Source: Bacillota bacterium (GTDB lineage Bacteria; Bacillota; Bacilli; Paenibacillales; Paenibacillaceae). From it: a stretch of DNA of 64,000 nucleotides. A program made the translations under genes and the position numbers. The notes under the pieces are model-generated. The model searched no databases, was not told where the DNA came from, and worked only from the letters and a program-made list of their open reading frames with translations. The stretch covers positions 1-64,000 of the forward strand of contig JAEWAQ010000081.1 of the NCBI GenBank assembly GCA_023391635.1, given 5' to 3'. This document shows, one piece after another, positions 32,491 through 41,339 of the stretch (positions are counted from its first letter, which is position 1; every line of letters starts with the position of its first letter).

Positions 32491-33561
32491 ATGAATGCTG
32501 CGACAGGGCAAGTTCAGGGAACGGGGATCTTCACGCCGGGGCAGGCGCTGGCCGCCATCACGAGCGGGAGAAGCTTGACGCGGGAAGAGGCGTTCGCGGT
32601 CATGACGGCCGTCATGCGAGGCGAGGCGACTTCGGCGCAGATCGGCGGCATTATGGTCGGCTTGCGCATGAAGGGAGAGTCGGTGGACGAGATTACCGGG
32701 TTCGCGGAAGCGATGCGCGCCTTCTCCGACCATGTGCAGACGGAGCAGGACGACCTGCTGGACACGTGCGGCACCGGCGGCTCCGGCATCCATAAGTTCA
32801 ACATTTCAACGTCTTCCGCCATCATCGCGGCGGCCGCCGGCGCCCGTGTCGCCAAGCACGGCAACCGGGCGATGTCCGGCAAAGCCGGCAGTGCCGACGT
32901 GCTCGAAGCGCTCGGTGTAAACATTCATCTGACCGCCGAGCAAGCGTCGGCATGTCTGGCGCGCGAAAGCATCTGCTTCATGTTCGCGCAGCTGTACCAT
33001 CCGGCCTTGAAGCATGCCGCAGCGCCGCGCAAGGAGATCGGCGTGCGGTCGATCTTCAACATGCTCGGCCCGCTCGCCAATCCGGCGAACGCCGACCGCC
33101 AGCTGCTCGGCTTATATGACCGTTCGCGGACGGCGACCGTCGCCGAGGTGCTGGGGCGGCTCAGGCTGAAGCGCGCGATGGTCGTCGGCAGCCATGACGG
33201 GCTGGACGAGATCAGCCTGTCGGCGCCGACGCAAGTATCGGAGCTGCGCGGCGGCGAAGTGACGACGTACGACATTACGCCCGAGGAGCTCGGGCTGCGG
33301 ACGGTGCCGCTGGGCGCCGTGGCGGGCGGAGACGCCGCGGCGAACGCGGCGATTATCCGACGCGTGCTGACCGGCGAGCAAGGGCCATACCGCGATGTGG
33401 TGCTGGCGAACGCGGGCGCCTGCATCTATGTATCCGGTCGCGCCGATTCGCTGCAAGACGGCGTGCGCGTCGCCGCCGAGACGATCGATTCCGGCAAAGC
33501 CGAGCGCAAACTCGCGCAATGGATTGCCACGACGGGAGAGTTGAGCAGTCATGTTTCTTGA
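32491..33561 (+). CDS. trpD: Anthranilate phosphoribosyltransferase
   Basis: A 356-aa enzyme that joins anthranilate to PRPP. The motifs DTCGTGGSG (about residue 90), KHGNRAMSGKAGSADVLEAL and VVGSHDGLDE are present. GGGAGAGGAG precedes the ATG. It overlaps trpC by 11 nt, which suggests coupled translation. Confidence 0.97.
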   Translation: MNAATGQVQGTGIFTPGQALAAITSGRSLTREEAFAVMTAVMRGEATSAQIGGIMVGLRMKGESVDEITGFAEAMRAFSDHVQTEQDDLLDTCGTGGSGIHKFNISTSSAIIAAAAGARVAKHGNRAMSGKAGSADVLEALGVNIHLTAEQASACLARESICFMFAQLYHPALKHAAAPRKEIGVRSIFNMLGPLANPANADRQLLGLYDRSRTATVAEVLGRLRLKRAMVVGSHDGLDEISLSAPTQVSELRGGEVTTYDITPEELGLRTVPLGAVAGGDAAANAAIIRRVLTGEQGPYRDVVLANAGACIYVSGRADSLQDGVRVAAETIDSGKAERKLAQWIATTGELSSHVS

Positions 33562-34411
33562 TCGCATAGTCGCTACGAAGCAGCTGGAAGTCGAGGCGAT
33601 GCGAGGTACCTTGAACCTGGCCGATGCCGAGCGGAAGATCGCTTCCTTGCCGGCTTGCCGCGGGTTTGAGCAAGCGCTGCGTGAGCGCCGCCGCCCGGTT
33701 GGTCTGATCGCTGAAGTGAAGAAGGCGAGCCCGTCCAAAGGGCTTATCCGCCAGGATTTCGATCCAGTGGCGCTGGCGCGTTCCTATGAAGCTGCAGGCA
33801 CGGATTGCATTTCCGTCTTGACGGACACGGATTATTTTCAAGGCAGCAACGGGTATTTGTCTCAAGTGCGGGACGCGGTGAATGTGCCGCTGCTGCGCAA
33901 AGATTTCACGATCGACGAGCTGCAAATTTACGAAGCCCGCTTGATCGGCGCCGACGCCGTGCTGTTGATCGCCGCGATCTTGACGGCAGGACAGCTTGCT
34001 TCGTTCCATGCATTGGCGAAGGATCTGGGGCTGGACGTGCTGGTAGAGGTTCACGATCGGCCGGAGCTGGAAACGGTGCTGGAAATCGGCAGCGCGACGC
34101 TGATCGGCGTCAACAATCGCAACCTGCACACGTTCGAGACGGATTTGCGCGTAACGGAGGAACTGATCGGCCTTATGCCGGACGGCGTTGTCACGATCAG
34201 CGAGAGCGCGATCCGGGCGACCGCGGACATTGACTTCGTGCGCGCTGCAGGCGCGCAGGCGGTGCTTGTCGGCGAACACTTCATGCGGCAGCCCGATCCG
34301 GGCGCGGCGGTGGAGCTGCTGCTCGGCCCGGCGACTGCGAGGCATGCTCGCGCGCAGGCGGGACCATCTCCGGATTCGGTTACGAGTTTACGGCCAGGTG
34401 ATATCGGATGA
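33551..34411 (+). CDS. trpC: Indole-3-glycerol phosphate synthase
   Basis: A 286-aa TIM-barrel enzyme. IAEVKKASPSKG, LTDTDYFQGS, LLRKDFTID and GESA-like SESAIR segments match the family. About 25 residues at the C-terminus exceed the usual length and are Ala/Arg-rich. ATGA overlap with trpF. Confidence 0.97.
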   Translation: MFLDRIVATKQLEVEAMRGTLNLADAERKIASLPACRGFEQALRERRRPVGLIAEVKKASPSKGLIRQDFDPVALARSYEAAGTDCISVLTDTDYFQGSNGYLSQVRDAVNVPLLRKDFTIDELQIYEARLIGADAVLLIAAILTAGQLASFHALAKDLGLDVLVEVHDRPELETVLEIGSATLIGVNNRNLHTFETDLRVTEELIGLMPDGVVTISESAIRATADIDFVRAAGAQAVLVGEHFMRQPDPGAAVELLLGPATARHARAQAGPSPDSVTSLRPGDIG

Positions 34412-35166
34412 TGAGCAACCTCGCAAGCAGGCCGCAGGTCAAAATATGCGGAATGCGGGATGAGGCGACGATTCGCGCGATGGCCGGCCTGAACGTGGCG
34501 TATATCGGCCTCGTTTTTGCTCCGAGCAAGCGGCAAGTGACGCAGGAACAAGCGGCCGCGCTGCTTCGGACCATCCGGGCCACGCCGATGAACGGAGGTA
34601 AGCCGCCGCGCGCGGTCGGCGTGTTCGTGAATCCGTCCCTGGAATCGTTGGCCGACACGCTGGCGCAGGTGCCGCTCGATGTTGTGCAATTGCACGGCGG
34701 GGAGTCTGCGGCGTTCTGCCGGGAAGTCGGCGCGCGCTTCGGCGTAGAAGTGTGGCGGGTTCTGGGCGTGCAGGAGGAACTTGGGGAACCCGAGGGAGTC
34801 GCTGCGGGTGGAGCGTTAAGCGACGGTCGGGACGAAACGAACGGGAACGATGGCACCATGCATGCTTTGATGGGCGCTGGTCGGATCGCCGAATACGAAG
34901 GGGCAGTGTCCGCCATTCTGGTCGACACCGCCGGAGGCGGAACCGGGCGCACGTTCCGCTGGGAGTTGATCCCGGCTTATCAAGAGGCCGCGCGCCGTCA
35001 TGGCTTGCGGCTCATCGTAGCCGGCGGGCTGACGCCGGATAACGTCGGGGAATTGGTGGCGTCTTATGGGCCGGACGGGGTAGACATTTCGAGCGGCGTC
35101 GAGACGGACGGCGTGAAAGATATCGATAAAATCGTCGCATTCGCGGAAAGGGTGGATCTGTCATGA
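34408..35166 (+). CDS. trpF: Phosphoribosylanthranilate isomerase
   Basis: A 252-aa TIM-barrel isomerase. KICGMRDEAT (catalytic Cys), FAPSKRQV, VVQLHGGES and LVDTAGGGTGRTF (catalytic Asp) are intact. The usual length is about 200-220 aa. The excess is a hydrophilic, Gly/Asn-rich insertion around residues 115-165 between the LHG and VDT strands, likely a surface loop. ATG overlaps the trpC stop, and its own stop overlaps trpB. Confidence 0.95.
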   Translation: MMSNLASRPQVKICGMRDEATIRAMAGLNVAYIGLVFAPSKRQVTQEQAAALLRTIRATPMNGGKPPRAVGVFVNPSLESLADTLAQVPLDVVQLHGGESAAFCREVGARFGVEVWRVLGVQEELGEPEGVAAGGALSDGRDETNGNDGTMHALMGAGRIAEYEGAVSAILVDTAGGGTGRTFRWELIPAYQEAARRHGLRLIVAGGLTPDNVGELVASYGPDGVDISSGVETDGVKDIDKIVAFAERVDLS

Positions 35167-36365
35167 GTCAAGTGCCTGACACGCACGGCCGATTCGGCCC
35201 TTTCGGGGGCAAGTATGTGCCGGAGACGCTGATGAACGCGTTGATCGAATTGGAAGAAGCGTACAATCGCTATAAGGACGACCCGGAGTTCGTGAACGAA
35301 ATCCGCTATTTGCTGAAGCAATATTCCGGTCGGCCGACGCCGCTCTACTACGCGGAGCGATTGAGCAAGCATGTCGGCGGGGCGAAGATCTATCTGAAGA
35401 GAGAAGATCTTAACCATACCGGCGCGCACAAAATCAACAACACGATCGGACAAGCCGTACTCGCGAGAAGAATGGGGAAGAAGAAAGTCATCGCCGAGAC
35501 GGGTGCGGGTCAGCACGGCGTCGCCACGGCGACCGTCGCCGCCCTGATGGGCATGGAATGCAAAGTGTTCATGGGCGAGGAAGACACGAAGCGCCAGCAA
35601 CTCAACGTATTCCGCATGAAGCTGCTCGGATCGGAAGTCGTGCCCGTCACAAGCGGCACGCGGACGCTGAAGGACGCCTGCAATGAAACGCTGCGCTACT
35701 GGGTTAGCCATGTCGACGACACGTACTACATTCTCGGTTCCGTCACGGGGCCGCATCCGTATCCGATGATGGTGCGCGATTTCCAGCGGATTATCGGCCT
35801 GGAGACGCGAGAGCAGATCGTGGAAGCCGAAGGCCGGCTGCCGGACGCGATCATCGCGGCGGTCGGTGGCGGCAGCAACGCGATCGGCATGTTCCACCCG
35901 TTCGTGGAAGATACGGGCGTTCGGCTGATCGGCGTGGAAGCGGCAGGGCGCGGGGTTGATACGGACGAGCATGCCGCAACGATGACCAAGGGCCGACCCG
36001 GCGTATTTCAAGGCTCGATGAGCTATGTGCTGCAGGACGAAGGCGGCCAGGTGCTGCCCGCGCACTCGATCTCCGCCGGACTCGATTATCCCGGCATCGG
36101 CCCCGAGCATGCCTATCTGAAAGATATCCAGCGGGCGCAATACGTGCCGATCACCGATGCCGAGGCGCTCGACGCGCTGAAGTTGCTGTCCCGCACGGAG
36201 GGCATCATTCCGGCGCTGGAATCCGCGCATGCGGTGGCGCAGTCGTTGAAGACGGCCAAAGAGATGCGAGCTGACGAGATCGTCGTCATCAACTTGTCCG
36301 GCCGCGGCGACAAGGACGTCGAATCGATCATGCAATACGAAGCGCAAGGAGGCGTTCACGCATGA
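35163..36365 (+). CDS. trpB: Tryptophan synthase beta subunit
   Basis: A 400-aa PLP enzyme that condenses indole with serine. LNHTGAHKINNTIGQA carries the PLP lysine (near residue 87), and GAGQHGVATATVAAL and GGGSNAIGMF are intact. ATGA overlaps on both sides couple it to trpF and trpA. Confidence 0.98.
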   Translation: MSQVPDTHGRFGPFGGKYVPETLMNALIELEEAYNRYKDDPEFVNEIRYLLKQYSGRPTPLYYAERLSKHVGGAKIYLKREDLNHTGAHKINNTIGQAVLARRMGKKKVIAETGAGQHGVATATVAALMGMECKVFMGEEDTKRQQLNVFRMKLLGSEVVPVTSGTRTLKDACNETLRYWVSHVDDTYYILGSVTGPHPYPMMVRDFQRIIGLETREQIVEAEGRLPDAIIAAVGGGSNAIGMFHPFVEDTGVRLIGVEAAGRGVDTDEHAATMTKGRPGVFQGSMSYVLQDEGGQVLPAHSISAGLDYPGIGPEHAYLKDIQRAQYVPITDAEALDALKLLSRTEGIIPALESAHAVAQSLKTAKEMRADEIVVINLSGRGDKDVESIMQYEAQGGVHA

Positions 36366-37198
36366 ACACGGTACAAACACCAAACGCGATCGATGCCGTA
36401 TTCGAACGTCTGCGGCTAACGGGCGAAACGGCGCTTATGCCGTTCATGACGATGGGCGACCCCGATCTTGAGACATCCGTCGAGCTGATCGTGGCGGCGG
36501 AAGCGGCGGGCGCCCACATGATCGAGCTGGGCGTCCCGTATTCCGACCCGCTTGCCGACGGGCCGGTCATCCAGCGGGCATCGGAGCGGGCTTTGCGGCA
36601 CCGCGTCTCGCTGACCGACTGCATCGAGCTCGCCTCCAAGGCGCGCAGCCGCGGGGTCACGATGCCGTTCATCATTTTCACCTATTTCAACCCGGCTTTG
36701 CAGCTAGGCCTTGAGCGGTTTTTCGGACTGCTGCAGGAGCATGGCTTCAGCGGGGCGATCATTCCGGATCTGCCTATGGAGGAGGATGGGGAAACGAAAG
36801 CGCTGGCCGATCAGGCCGGCATCCATCTGATCCCGCTCGTGGCGCCGACTTCGGAGGCGCGGGTGCAGCGGATCGTCTCCCGCGCCAGCGGATTCGTGTA
36901 CTGCGTCTCCTCGCTTGGCGTCACCGGCGTCCGCAGCTCGTTCCACGAAGGGATCGGCGCCTTCCTGGCGTCCGTTCGCCGCTCCTCCCGCGTGCCGATC
37001 TGCGTCGGCTTCGGCATCTCTTCCCGCGAACAGGCGGAGCAGCTTGCCGGACAATGCGACGGCGTCATCGTCGGCAGCGCGATCGTGCGCAAGGTCGAGG
37101 AGACGTTGCCGCTTCTGACATCCGGGGAGCCGGCGCGCAAAGCGGAAGGGATCGCGGCCGTTCAGAGATTTATCGCCGATCTTAAGCCCCGCGCCTGA
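36362..37198 (+). CDS. trpA: Tryptophan synthase alpha subunit
   Basis: A 278-aa TIM-barrel subunit that releases indole from indole-3-glycerol phosphate. LGVPYSDPLADGPVIQRA contains the catalytic Asp. The catalytic Glu lies in ELGVP, and CVSSLGVTGVR forms the phosphate loop. Last gene of trpEDCFBA. Confidence 0.97.
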   Translation: MNTVQTPNAIDAVFERLRLTGETALMPFMTMGDPDLETSVELIVAAEAAGAHMIELGVPYSDPLADGPVIQRASERALRHRVSLTDCIELASKARSRGVTMPFIIFTYFNPALQLGLERFFGLLQEHGFSGAIIPDLPMEEDGETKALADQAGIHLIPLVAPTSEARVQRIVSRASGFVYCVSSLGVTGVRSSFHEGIGAFLASVRRSSRVPICVGFGISSREQAEQLAGQCDGVIVGSAIVRKVEETLPLLTSGEPARKAEGIAAVQRFIADLKPRA

Positions 37199-37249
37199 TA
37201 ATGGAGTAACGGATAAGACTGAGACGAACGGTAAGAAAGGAGATGTAAG

Positions 37250-38413
37250 ATGCAGTCATTCGCATTCGAAAATCCGACTCGCCTGATCTTTGGTCAGGGA
37301 CAGATCAAGACGCTTGCTGCGGAAGTCGGCCGCTTCGGCAAGCGCGTGTTGCTCGTCTACGGCGGAGGAAGCATCAAGCGCAATGGCATCTATGATGATG
37401 TAATGCAAGCGTTGCGGGGGGCAGGCGTGCACGTGGAGGAACTGGCCGGCGTCGATCCGAATCCGCGACTATCGACCGTTCGCCGAGGGGCCGATATTTG
37501 CCGCCGGCAGAAGATTGATTGGGTGCTCGCTGTCGGCGGAGGCAGCGTCATCGATTGCGCCAAAGCGGTCGCAGCTGCGGCTGTCGACGACGGCGATTTC
37601 TGGGAAGTGGTGATCCATGAACGTTCGCCGCAAGACGCGCTGCCGATCGGCACCGTGCTTACGCTGGCCGCCACCGCTTCCGAAATGAACGGAACATCCG
37701 TCATCACAAATGAAGAGACGCTTGAGAAGATCGCCTGGAGCAGTCCGCACGTGTACCCGAAATTTTCGATCCTCGATCCCGCCTACACGGCTTCCGTGCC
37801 GAAGGATCAGACGGTGTACGGCATCGCGGACATGATGGCGCATGTATTCGAACAATACTTCCATCACGATGAAGAGACGCTCGTGCAGGACGGGTTCTGC
37901 GAATCGATCCTCCGCGCCGTGATCCAGACGGCGCCTGAGCTGATGGAGGACCTGGGCAATGTCGCGCTTCGCAAGACGATCATGTATTGCGGCACGATGG
38001 GCTTGAATGGCATTATCGGCATGGGCATTACCGGAGACTGGGCGAATCACGATATGGAGCATGCGGTGTCTGCCGTATATGACATTCCGCATGGCGGCGG
38101 GCTTGCGATCTTGTATCCCCATTGGATGGATATGGCGGCGAAACAACATCCGGAGCGGTTCGCTCAGTTGGCAACCCGCGTCTTCGGCGTGAATCCAGAC
38201 GGCAAGAGCGTTCACGATATCGCGCTCGAAGGCATCGCCGAGCTTAGGGAGTTCTGGCGCTCGATCGGAGCGCCGACGCGGCTGTCCGACTACGGTATCG
38301 ATGCTTCGAACATCGACATAATGGCGGATAAGGCGACCCGGTACGGCCCTAGAGGCAAATTCATCACGTTGACGCGGAATGAGATCGCCGATCTCTATCG
38401 CAAAGCGTTGTAA
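37250..38413 (+). CDS. Iron-containing alcohol dehydrogenase (YugJ/BdhA-like)
   Basis: A 387-aa group III alcohol dehydrogenase of the NADH-dependent butanol dehydrogenase type. VYGGGSIKRNG and GGGSVIDCAKAVA (NAD binding) and the metal-binding segments FEQYFHHDEETLVQD and NHDMEHAVSAVYDIPHGGG are present. The substrate is unknown. It sits between trpA and hisC, where B. subtilis has no gene, with its own AAGGAGATG site. A cotranscript with trp is possible since no terminator is seen after trpA. Confidence 0.93.
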   Translation: MQSFAFENPTRLIFGQGQIKTLAAEVGRFGKRVLLVYGGGSIKRNGIYDDVMQALRGAGVHVEELAGVDPNPRLSTVRRGADICRRQKIDWVLAVGGGSVIDCAKAVAAAAVDDGDFWEVVIHERSPQDALPIGTVLTLAATASEMNGTSVITNEETLEKIAWSSPHVYPKFSILDPAYTASVPKDQTVYGIADMMAHVFEQYFHHDEETLVQDGFCESILRAVIQTAPELMEDLGNVALRKTIMYCGTMGLNGIIGMGITGDWANHDMEHAVSAVYDIPHGGGLAILYPHWMDMAAKQHPERFAQLATRVFGVNPDGKSVHDIALEGIAELREFWRSIGAPTRLSDYGIDASNIDIMADKATRYGPRGKFITLTRNEIADLYRKAL

Positions 38414-38487
38414 ATTTTGAAATATTAGCGAGACTCATCTGTACAGGTCGGGTGGGTTATGTCAGAATATAATAATCGTTTCCCATG

Positions 38488-38510
38488 CGGAGCGTAATGC
38501 GCTCCGTTTT
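38488..38510 (+). terminator. Terminator between the dehydrogenase and hisC
   Basis: Perfect 7-bp stem CGGAGCG/CGCTCCG with loop TAATG, followed by T4 and a T-rich stretch. A TATAAT at 38468-38473 lies just upstream, so it could also act as an attenuator for hisC. Confidence 0.7.
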
Positions 38511-38544
38511 CATTTTGAATGTGGTACAAGGAGGATGGCGCACC

Positions 38545-39636
38545 ATGCAGCCGAAACCGAACGTAGTCAATCTGCCGGTCTATCAGCCGGGCAAACCGAT
38601 CGAAGATGTGAAACGGGAATTGGGTCTTTCCGAAGTCATCAAACTCGCCTCCAACGAGAATCCGTTCGGCGCTTCGCCGAAGGCGAAGGAAGCGATCTCG
38701 CGCGAGCTGGAGAATATCAGCATCTACCCGGACGGAGCGGCCGTCGCTCTGACCGAAGCCGTCGCGCGCCATCACGGCGTTAATCCGGATCAAGTCATCT
38801 TCGGCGCCGGCTCCGACGAGATCATCCTGATGATCGCCCGCGCGTACTTGCGTCCCGGCGACGAGACGGTCATGGCGCTCGGGACGTTCCCCCAGTATAA
38901 GCATAATTGCGTCATCGAGAACGCTGTCGTCATCGAAGTCCCGCTCAAGGAAGGCACGCACGATTTGTACGGCATGCTGGAGAAGGTAACGGAACAGACG
39001 CGCGTTGTTTGGGTGTGCAATCCGAACAATCCGACGGGGGCGATCGTGACGAAGGACGAGCTGGAATGGTTCCTGTCCAAAGTGCCGCCGTCCGTCATGG
39101 TCGTGCTCGACGAAGCCTATTGCGAATATGTCGAAGATCCGTCTTATCCGAACGGCCTCGAAGTGTTGAAGCGCTACCCGAACGTGGTCGTGCTGCGGAC
39201 GTTCTCGAAAATATACGGGCTCGCATCGCTGCGCATCGGATACGGCATCGGCGAACCGGGCATCATCCGTGCGATCAATCAGGTGCGGGAGCCATTCAAT
39301 ACGTCGCGCTTCGGCCAGGCGGCGGCGCTTGCAGCGCTGGCAGACCAACCGTTCGTAGACGAATGCCGGCGCGTCAACCTGGCAGGTCTGGGCATGCTGC
39401 GTGAAGCGTTTGACCGGCTTGGCCTTGCGGCTTTCCCGGCCTACGGCAATTTCATCATGGTCGATGTCGGCCGGCCTGCCGCCGATGTGTTCGACGCGCT
39501 GCTGCGCCGCGGCGTCATCGTCCGCGCCGGTCATCGCGGCTATCCGAACCATATCCGTATTACGGTCGGCAGCGCCGAGCAGAACGCGGCCGTGATCGCC
39601 GCGCTCGAAGCCGTGCTGCAGGAAGTCAAGGTGTAA
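38545..39636 (+). CDS. hisC: Histidinol-phosphate aminotransferase
   Basis: A 363-aa class II PLP aminotransferase. LASNENPFGASPKA, CNPNNPTGA, LDEAYCEY and TFSKIYGLASLRIGYG (PLP lysine near residue 229) are intact. In Bacillus the supraoperon HisC serves both histidine and aromatic amino-acid synthesis, which explains its place before tyrA. The start at 38545 follows AAGGAGGATGG. Confidence 0.96.
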   Translation: MQPKPNVVNLPVYQPGKPIEDVKRELGLSEVIKLASNENPFGASPKAKEAISRELENISIYPDGAAVALTEAVARHHGVNPDQVIFGAGSDEIILMIARAYLRPGDETVMALGTFPQYKHNCVIENAVVIEVPLKEGTHDLYGMLEKVTEQTRVVWVCNPNNPTGAIVTKDELEWFLSKVPPSVMVVLDEAYCEYVEDPSYPNGLEVLKRYPNVVVLRTFSKIYGLASLRIGYGIGEPGIIRAINQVREPFNTSRFGQAAALAALADQPFVDECRRVNLAGLGMLREAFDRLGLAAFPAYGNFIMVDVGRPAADVFDALLRRGVIVRAGHRGYPNHIRITVGSAEQNAAVIAALEAVLQEVKV

Positions 39637-39640
39637 GCGG

Positions 39641-40783
39641 ATGAGCGATACGGCAGGCGACTTTAGCGGCTTTAGGCCTGATGCCGGTAATCCGGTGCGA
39701 ATCGCTATCTTCGGCGTCGGGTTGATCGGCGGATCGCTGGCGCTGTGCTTCAAGGGCAAGCCCGGCGTCACGGTCGTGGGTCATTCGGTCAATCCGACTT
39801 CGACGATGAAGTATTTGGCGCGCGGCGTTGTGGACGAGGCGACGACATCGCTTGCGGAAGCGGCTGCCGGAGCGGATTATTTGTTCCTGTGCGTGCCGGT
39901 CGGCAAGCTGGACGAATACGTGGACGCGCTGATGCAGCTACCGCTGAAGCCCGGCTGCATCGTGACGGACGTCGGCAGCACGAAGGCATCGGTCGTTCGC
40001 CACGGCGAGAAGCTGAACGGCCGCGGCGCCGTCTTCATCGGCGGCCATCCGATGGCCGGTTCCGAACGGTCCGGCGTGGAAGCCGCAAGCTCGTTTTTGT
40101 TCGAGAACGCTTATTACGTGCTGACGCCGACGGAGAAGACGCCGTCCAATGCCTTGGCGCGGCTGGAGGCGCTCCTGCAGTGGACCAAGGCGCACATCGT
40201 GAAGGCGGATGCGCGGCAGCACGACGATATCGTCGGGGCGATCAGCCATTTACCCCACATGATCGCGGTTGGCCTGGTGAACCAAGTGGCCGGATATAAC
40301 GCAGCCAATCCGCTCTATGCGAGTCTTGCGGCCGGCGGGTTCCGGGACATTACACGCATTGCCAACAGCGACCCGTACATCTGGCGTGACATTCTGCTAA
40401 ATAATCGGCAAGTCATGCTAAAGCTGCTGGAAGATTGGCAAGGGGAGATGGATCGGTTCCGGGACTGGCTTGTTGCCGGGGATGGGGAGCGCATCGTGGA
40501 AGCGTTCCGCGGGGCCGGGGAGTTCCGCAGCAGTCTGCCCGAGCGCCGCAAAGGCATGATCGCTTCCATATATGAATGCTACGTGGACGTGCCCGACCAT
40601 CCGGGCATTATCGGCAAGATCGCGACGGAGCTCGGTGATGCCCGCATCAATCTGAGCAATCTGCAAATCATCGAGAGCAGGGAGGACGTCCCGGGGGTGA
40701 TGCGCTTGTCCTTCCGCGAGGAATCGGACAAGGAGCGCGCAGTCACGCTGCTGAAGTCGCTGCAATACGCGGTTCATCTGTAA
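39641..40783 (+). CDS. tyrA: Prephenate dehydrogenase with ACT domain
   Basis: A 380-aa protein: Rossmann motif FGVGLIGGSLAL (about residues 25-36), dehydrogenase domain with FIGGHPMAGSERSG, and a C-terminal ACT domain (about 300-375, VDVPDHPGIIGKI) likely used for tyrosine feedback. It converts prephenate to 4-hydroxyphenylpyruvate. It starts 4 nt after hisC. aroE, next in B. subtilis, is absent here. Confidence 0.96.
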   Translation: MSDTAGDFSGFRPDAGNPVRIAIFGVGLIGGSLALCFKGKPGVTVVGHSVNPTSTMKYLARGVVDEATTSLAEAAAGADYLFLCVPVGKLDEYVDALMQLPLKPGCIVTDVGSTKASVVRHGEKLNGRGAVFIGGHPMAGSERSGVEAASSFLFENAYYVLTPTEKTPSNALARLEALLQWTKAHIVKADARQHDDIVGAISHLPHMIAVGLVNQVAGYNAANPLYASLAAGGFRDITRIANSDPYIWRDILLNNRQVMLKLLEDWQGEMDRFRDWLVAGDGERIVEAFRGAGEFRSSLPERRKGMIASIYECYVDVPDHPGIIGKIATELGDARINLSNLQIIESREDVPGVMRLSFREESDKERAVTLLKSLQYAVHL

Positions 40784-40785
40784 AT

Positions 40786-40905
40786 AGTTGCTCCCCGCGC
40801 GAAGAGTTGCCCGACGAACTCGGGTAACTCGGGGAGAAAGTGACTCCCGGCGCCGAATTACCCGACGAGATCGGATAACTCACGTGAAAAGTAACTCCTC
40901 GCACA
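40786..40905. repeat. Tandem hairpin repeat, 51-53 bp period
   Basis: Units begin at 40786 (AGTTGCTCC), 40839 (AGTGACTCC) and 40890 (AGTAACTCC); the third is cut short. Each full unit contains a hairpin, GAGTTGCCCGA/TCGGGTAACTC at 40804-40830 and GAATTACCCGA/TCGGATAACTC at 40855-40881. It directly follows tyrA, so the hairpins may stabilise or end that transcript, but no T-run follows them. Confidence 0.8.
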
Positions 40906-40919
40906 ATCCAAACTTTTTT

Positions 40920-40933
40920 TGAAAACGCTTATT
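40920..40933 (+). promoter_or_regulatory. Possible CcpA (cre) site
   Basis: TGAAAACGCTTATT matches the cre pattern TGWAANCGNTNWCA at 12 of 14 positions and overlaps the -35 of the promoter at 40932. Confidence 0.4.
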
Positions 40934-40960
40934 GACAAAATGAAAACGGATACATATAAT
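40932..40960 (+). promoter_or_regulatory. Consensus SigA promoter in the tyrA-sigma interval
   Basis: Perfect TTGACA (40932-40937), 17-nt spacer, perfect TATAAT (40955-40960). The strongest-looking promoter in the window. Confidence 0.85.
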
Positions 40961-40966
40961 GAGAAT

Positions 40967-41040
40967 ACAGTATGGTTTCTCTCCACTCCTATCCAATCCT
41001 TGCACGATGTGCAGCCACCCCTCGCGGGTGGATTTTTTTT
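40967..41040 (+). ncRNA. Candidate ~73-nt small RNA
   Basis: Bounded by the consensus promoter (start predicted near 40967) and by terminator CCACCC/GGGTGG (41015-41031) with T8. A second hairpin TGCAC/GTGCA (41001-41013) lies inside. No ribosome-binding site or plausible small peptide is seen. It could alternatively be an attenuated leader of the sigma-factor operon. From 41041 to 41250 I see only AT-rich sequence with a second extended -10 (TGTTACAAT, 41195-41203) and hairpin TCTGG/CCAGA. Confidence 0.55.
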
Positions 41041-41257
41041 GCCGGCGCATCTTTGCTCGATTGTTGCAGCATACAAGAACAGCTTAATATGGAAAGTAAT
41101 TGTCGCAACATACGTCCATATAGATCCGTCTACATATATGAGATCTTTACCATCTAAATTTGAGAAATATTTAAGCTCAAACCGGTCGTATATATGTTAC
41201 AATAACAATCGGGATTGTAAAATTCTGGTTTCACCAGATGCAACTGTGCGCGAATGC

Positions 41258-41286
41258 GCAACTTTTTCGTTTATAGTCGGTATAAT
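41258..41286 (+). promoter_or_regulatory. Candidate ECF-type promoter of the sigma operon
   Basis: GCAACTTTTT from 41258, then CGGTATAA from 41278. AAC and CG are 15 nt apart, resembling the AAC/CGT spacing of ECF promoters, so autoregulation is possible. A SigA TATAAT overlaps at 41281-41286. Confidence 0.35.
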
Positions 41287-41339
41287 GTGCATAGCCGACT
41301 GCGAACGTTCACCCTGCATGAGGGGGAGGGTCGCGGACC

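Noticed and set aside
30877..32793. 638-codon minus-strand open frame opposite trpE
   Set aside because: It is a shadow of trpE in a G+C-rich genome: Arg/His-rich, no ribosome-binding site and no recognisable domain. The same applies to long antisense frames opposite der (9675-11168), spoIVA (15969-17498), cca (54113-55423) and panC (58149-59486).
40944..40970. Fur or PerR box over the small RNA -10
   Set aside because: ATATAATGAGAATAC matches the 7-1-7 Fur pattern at only about 8 of 14 positions, little better than expected for an A+T-rich promoter.
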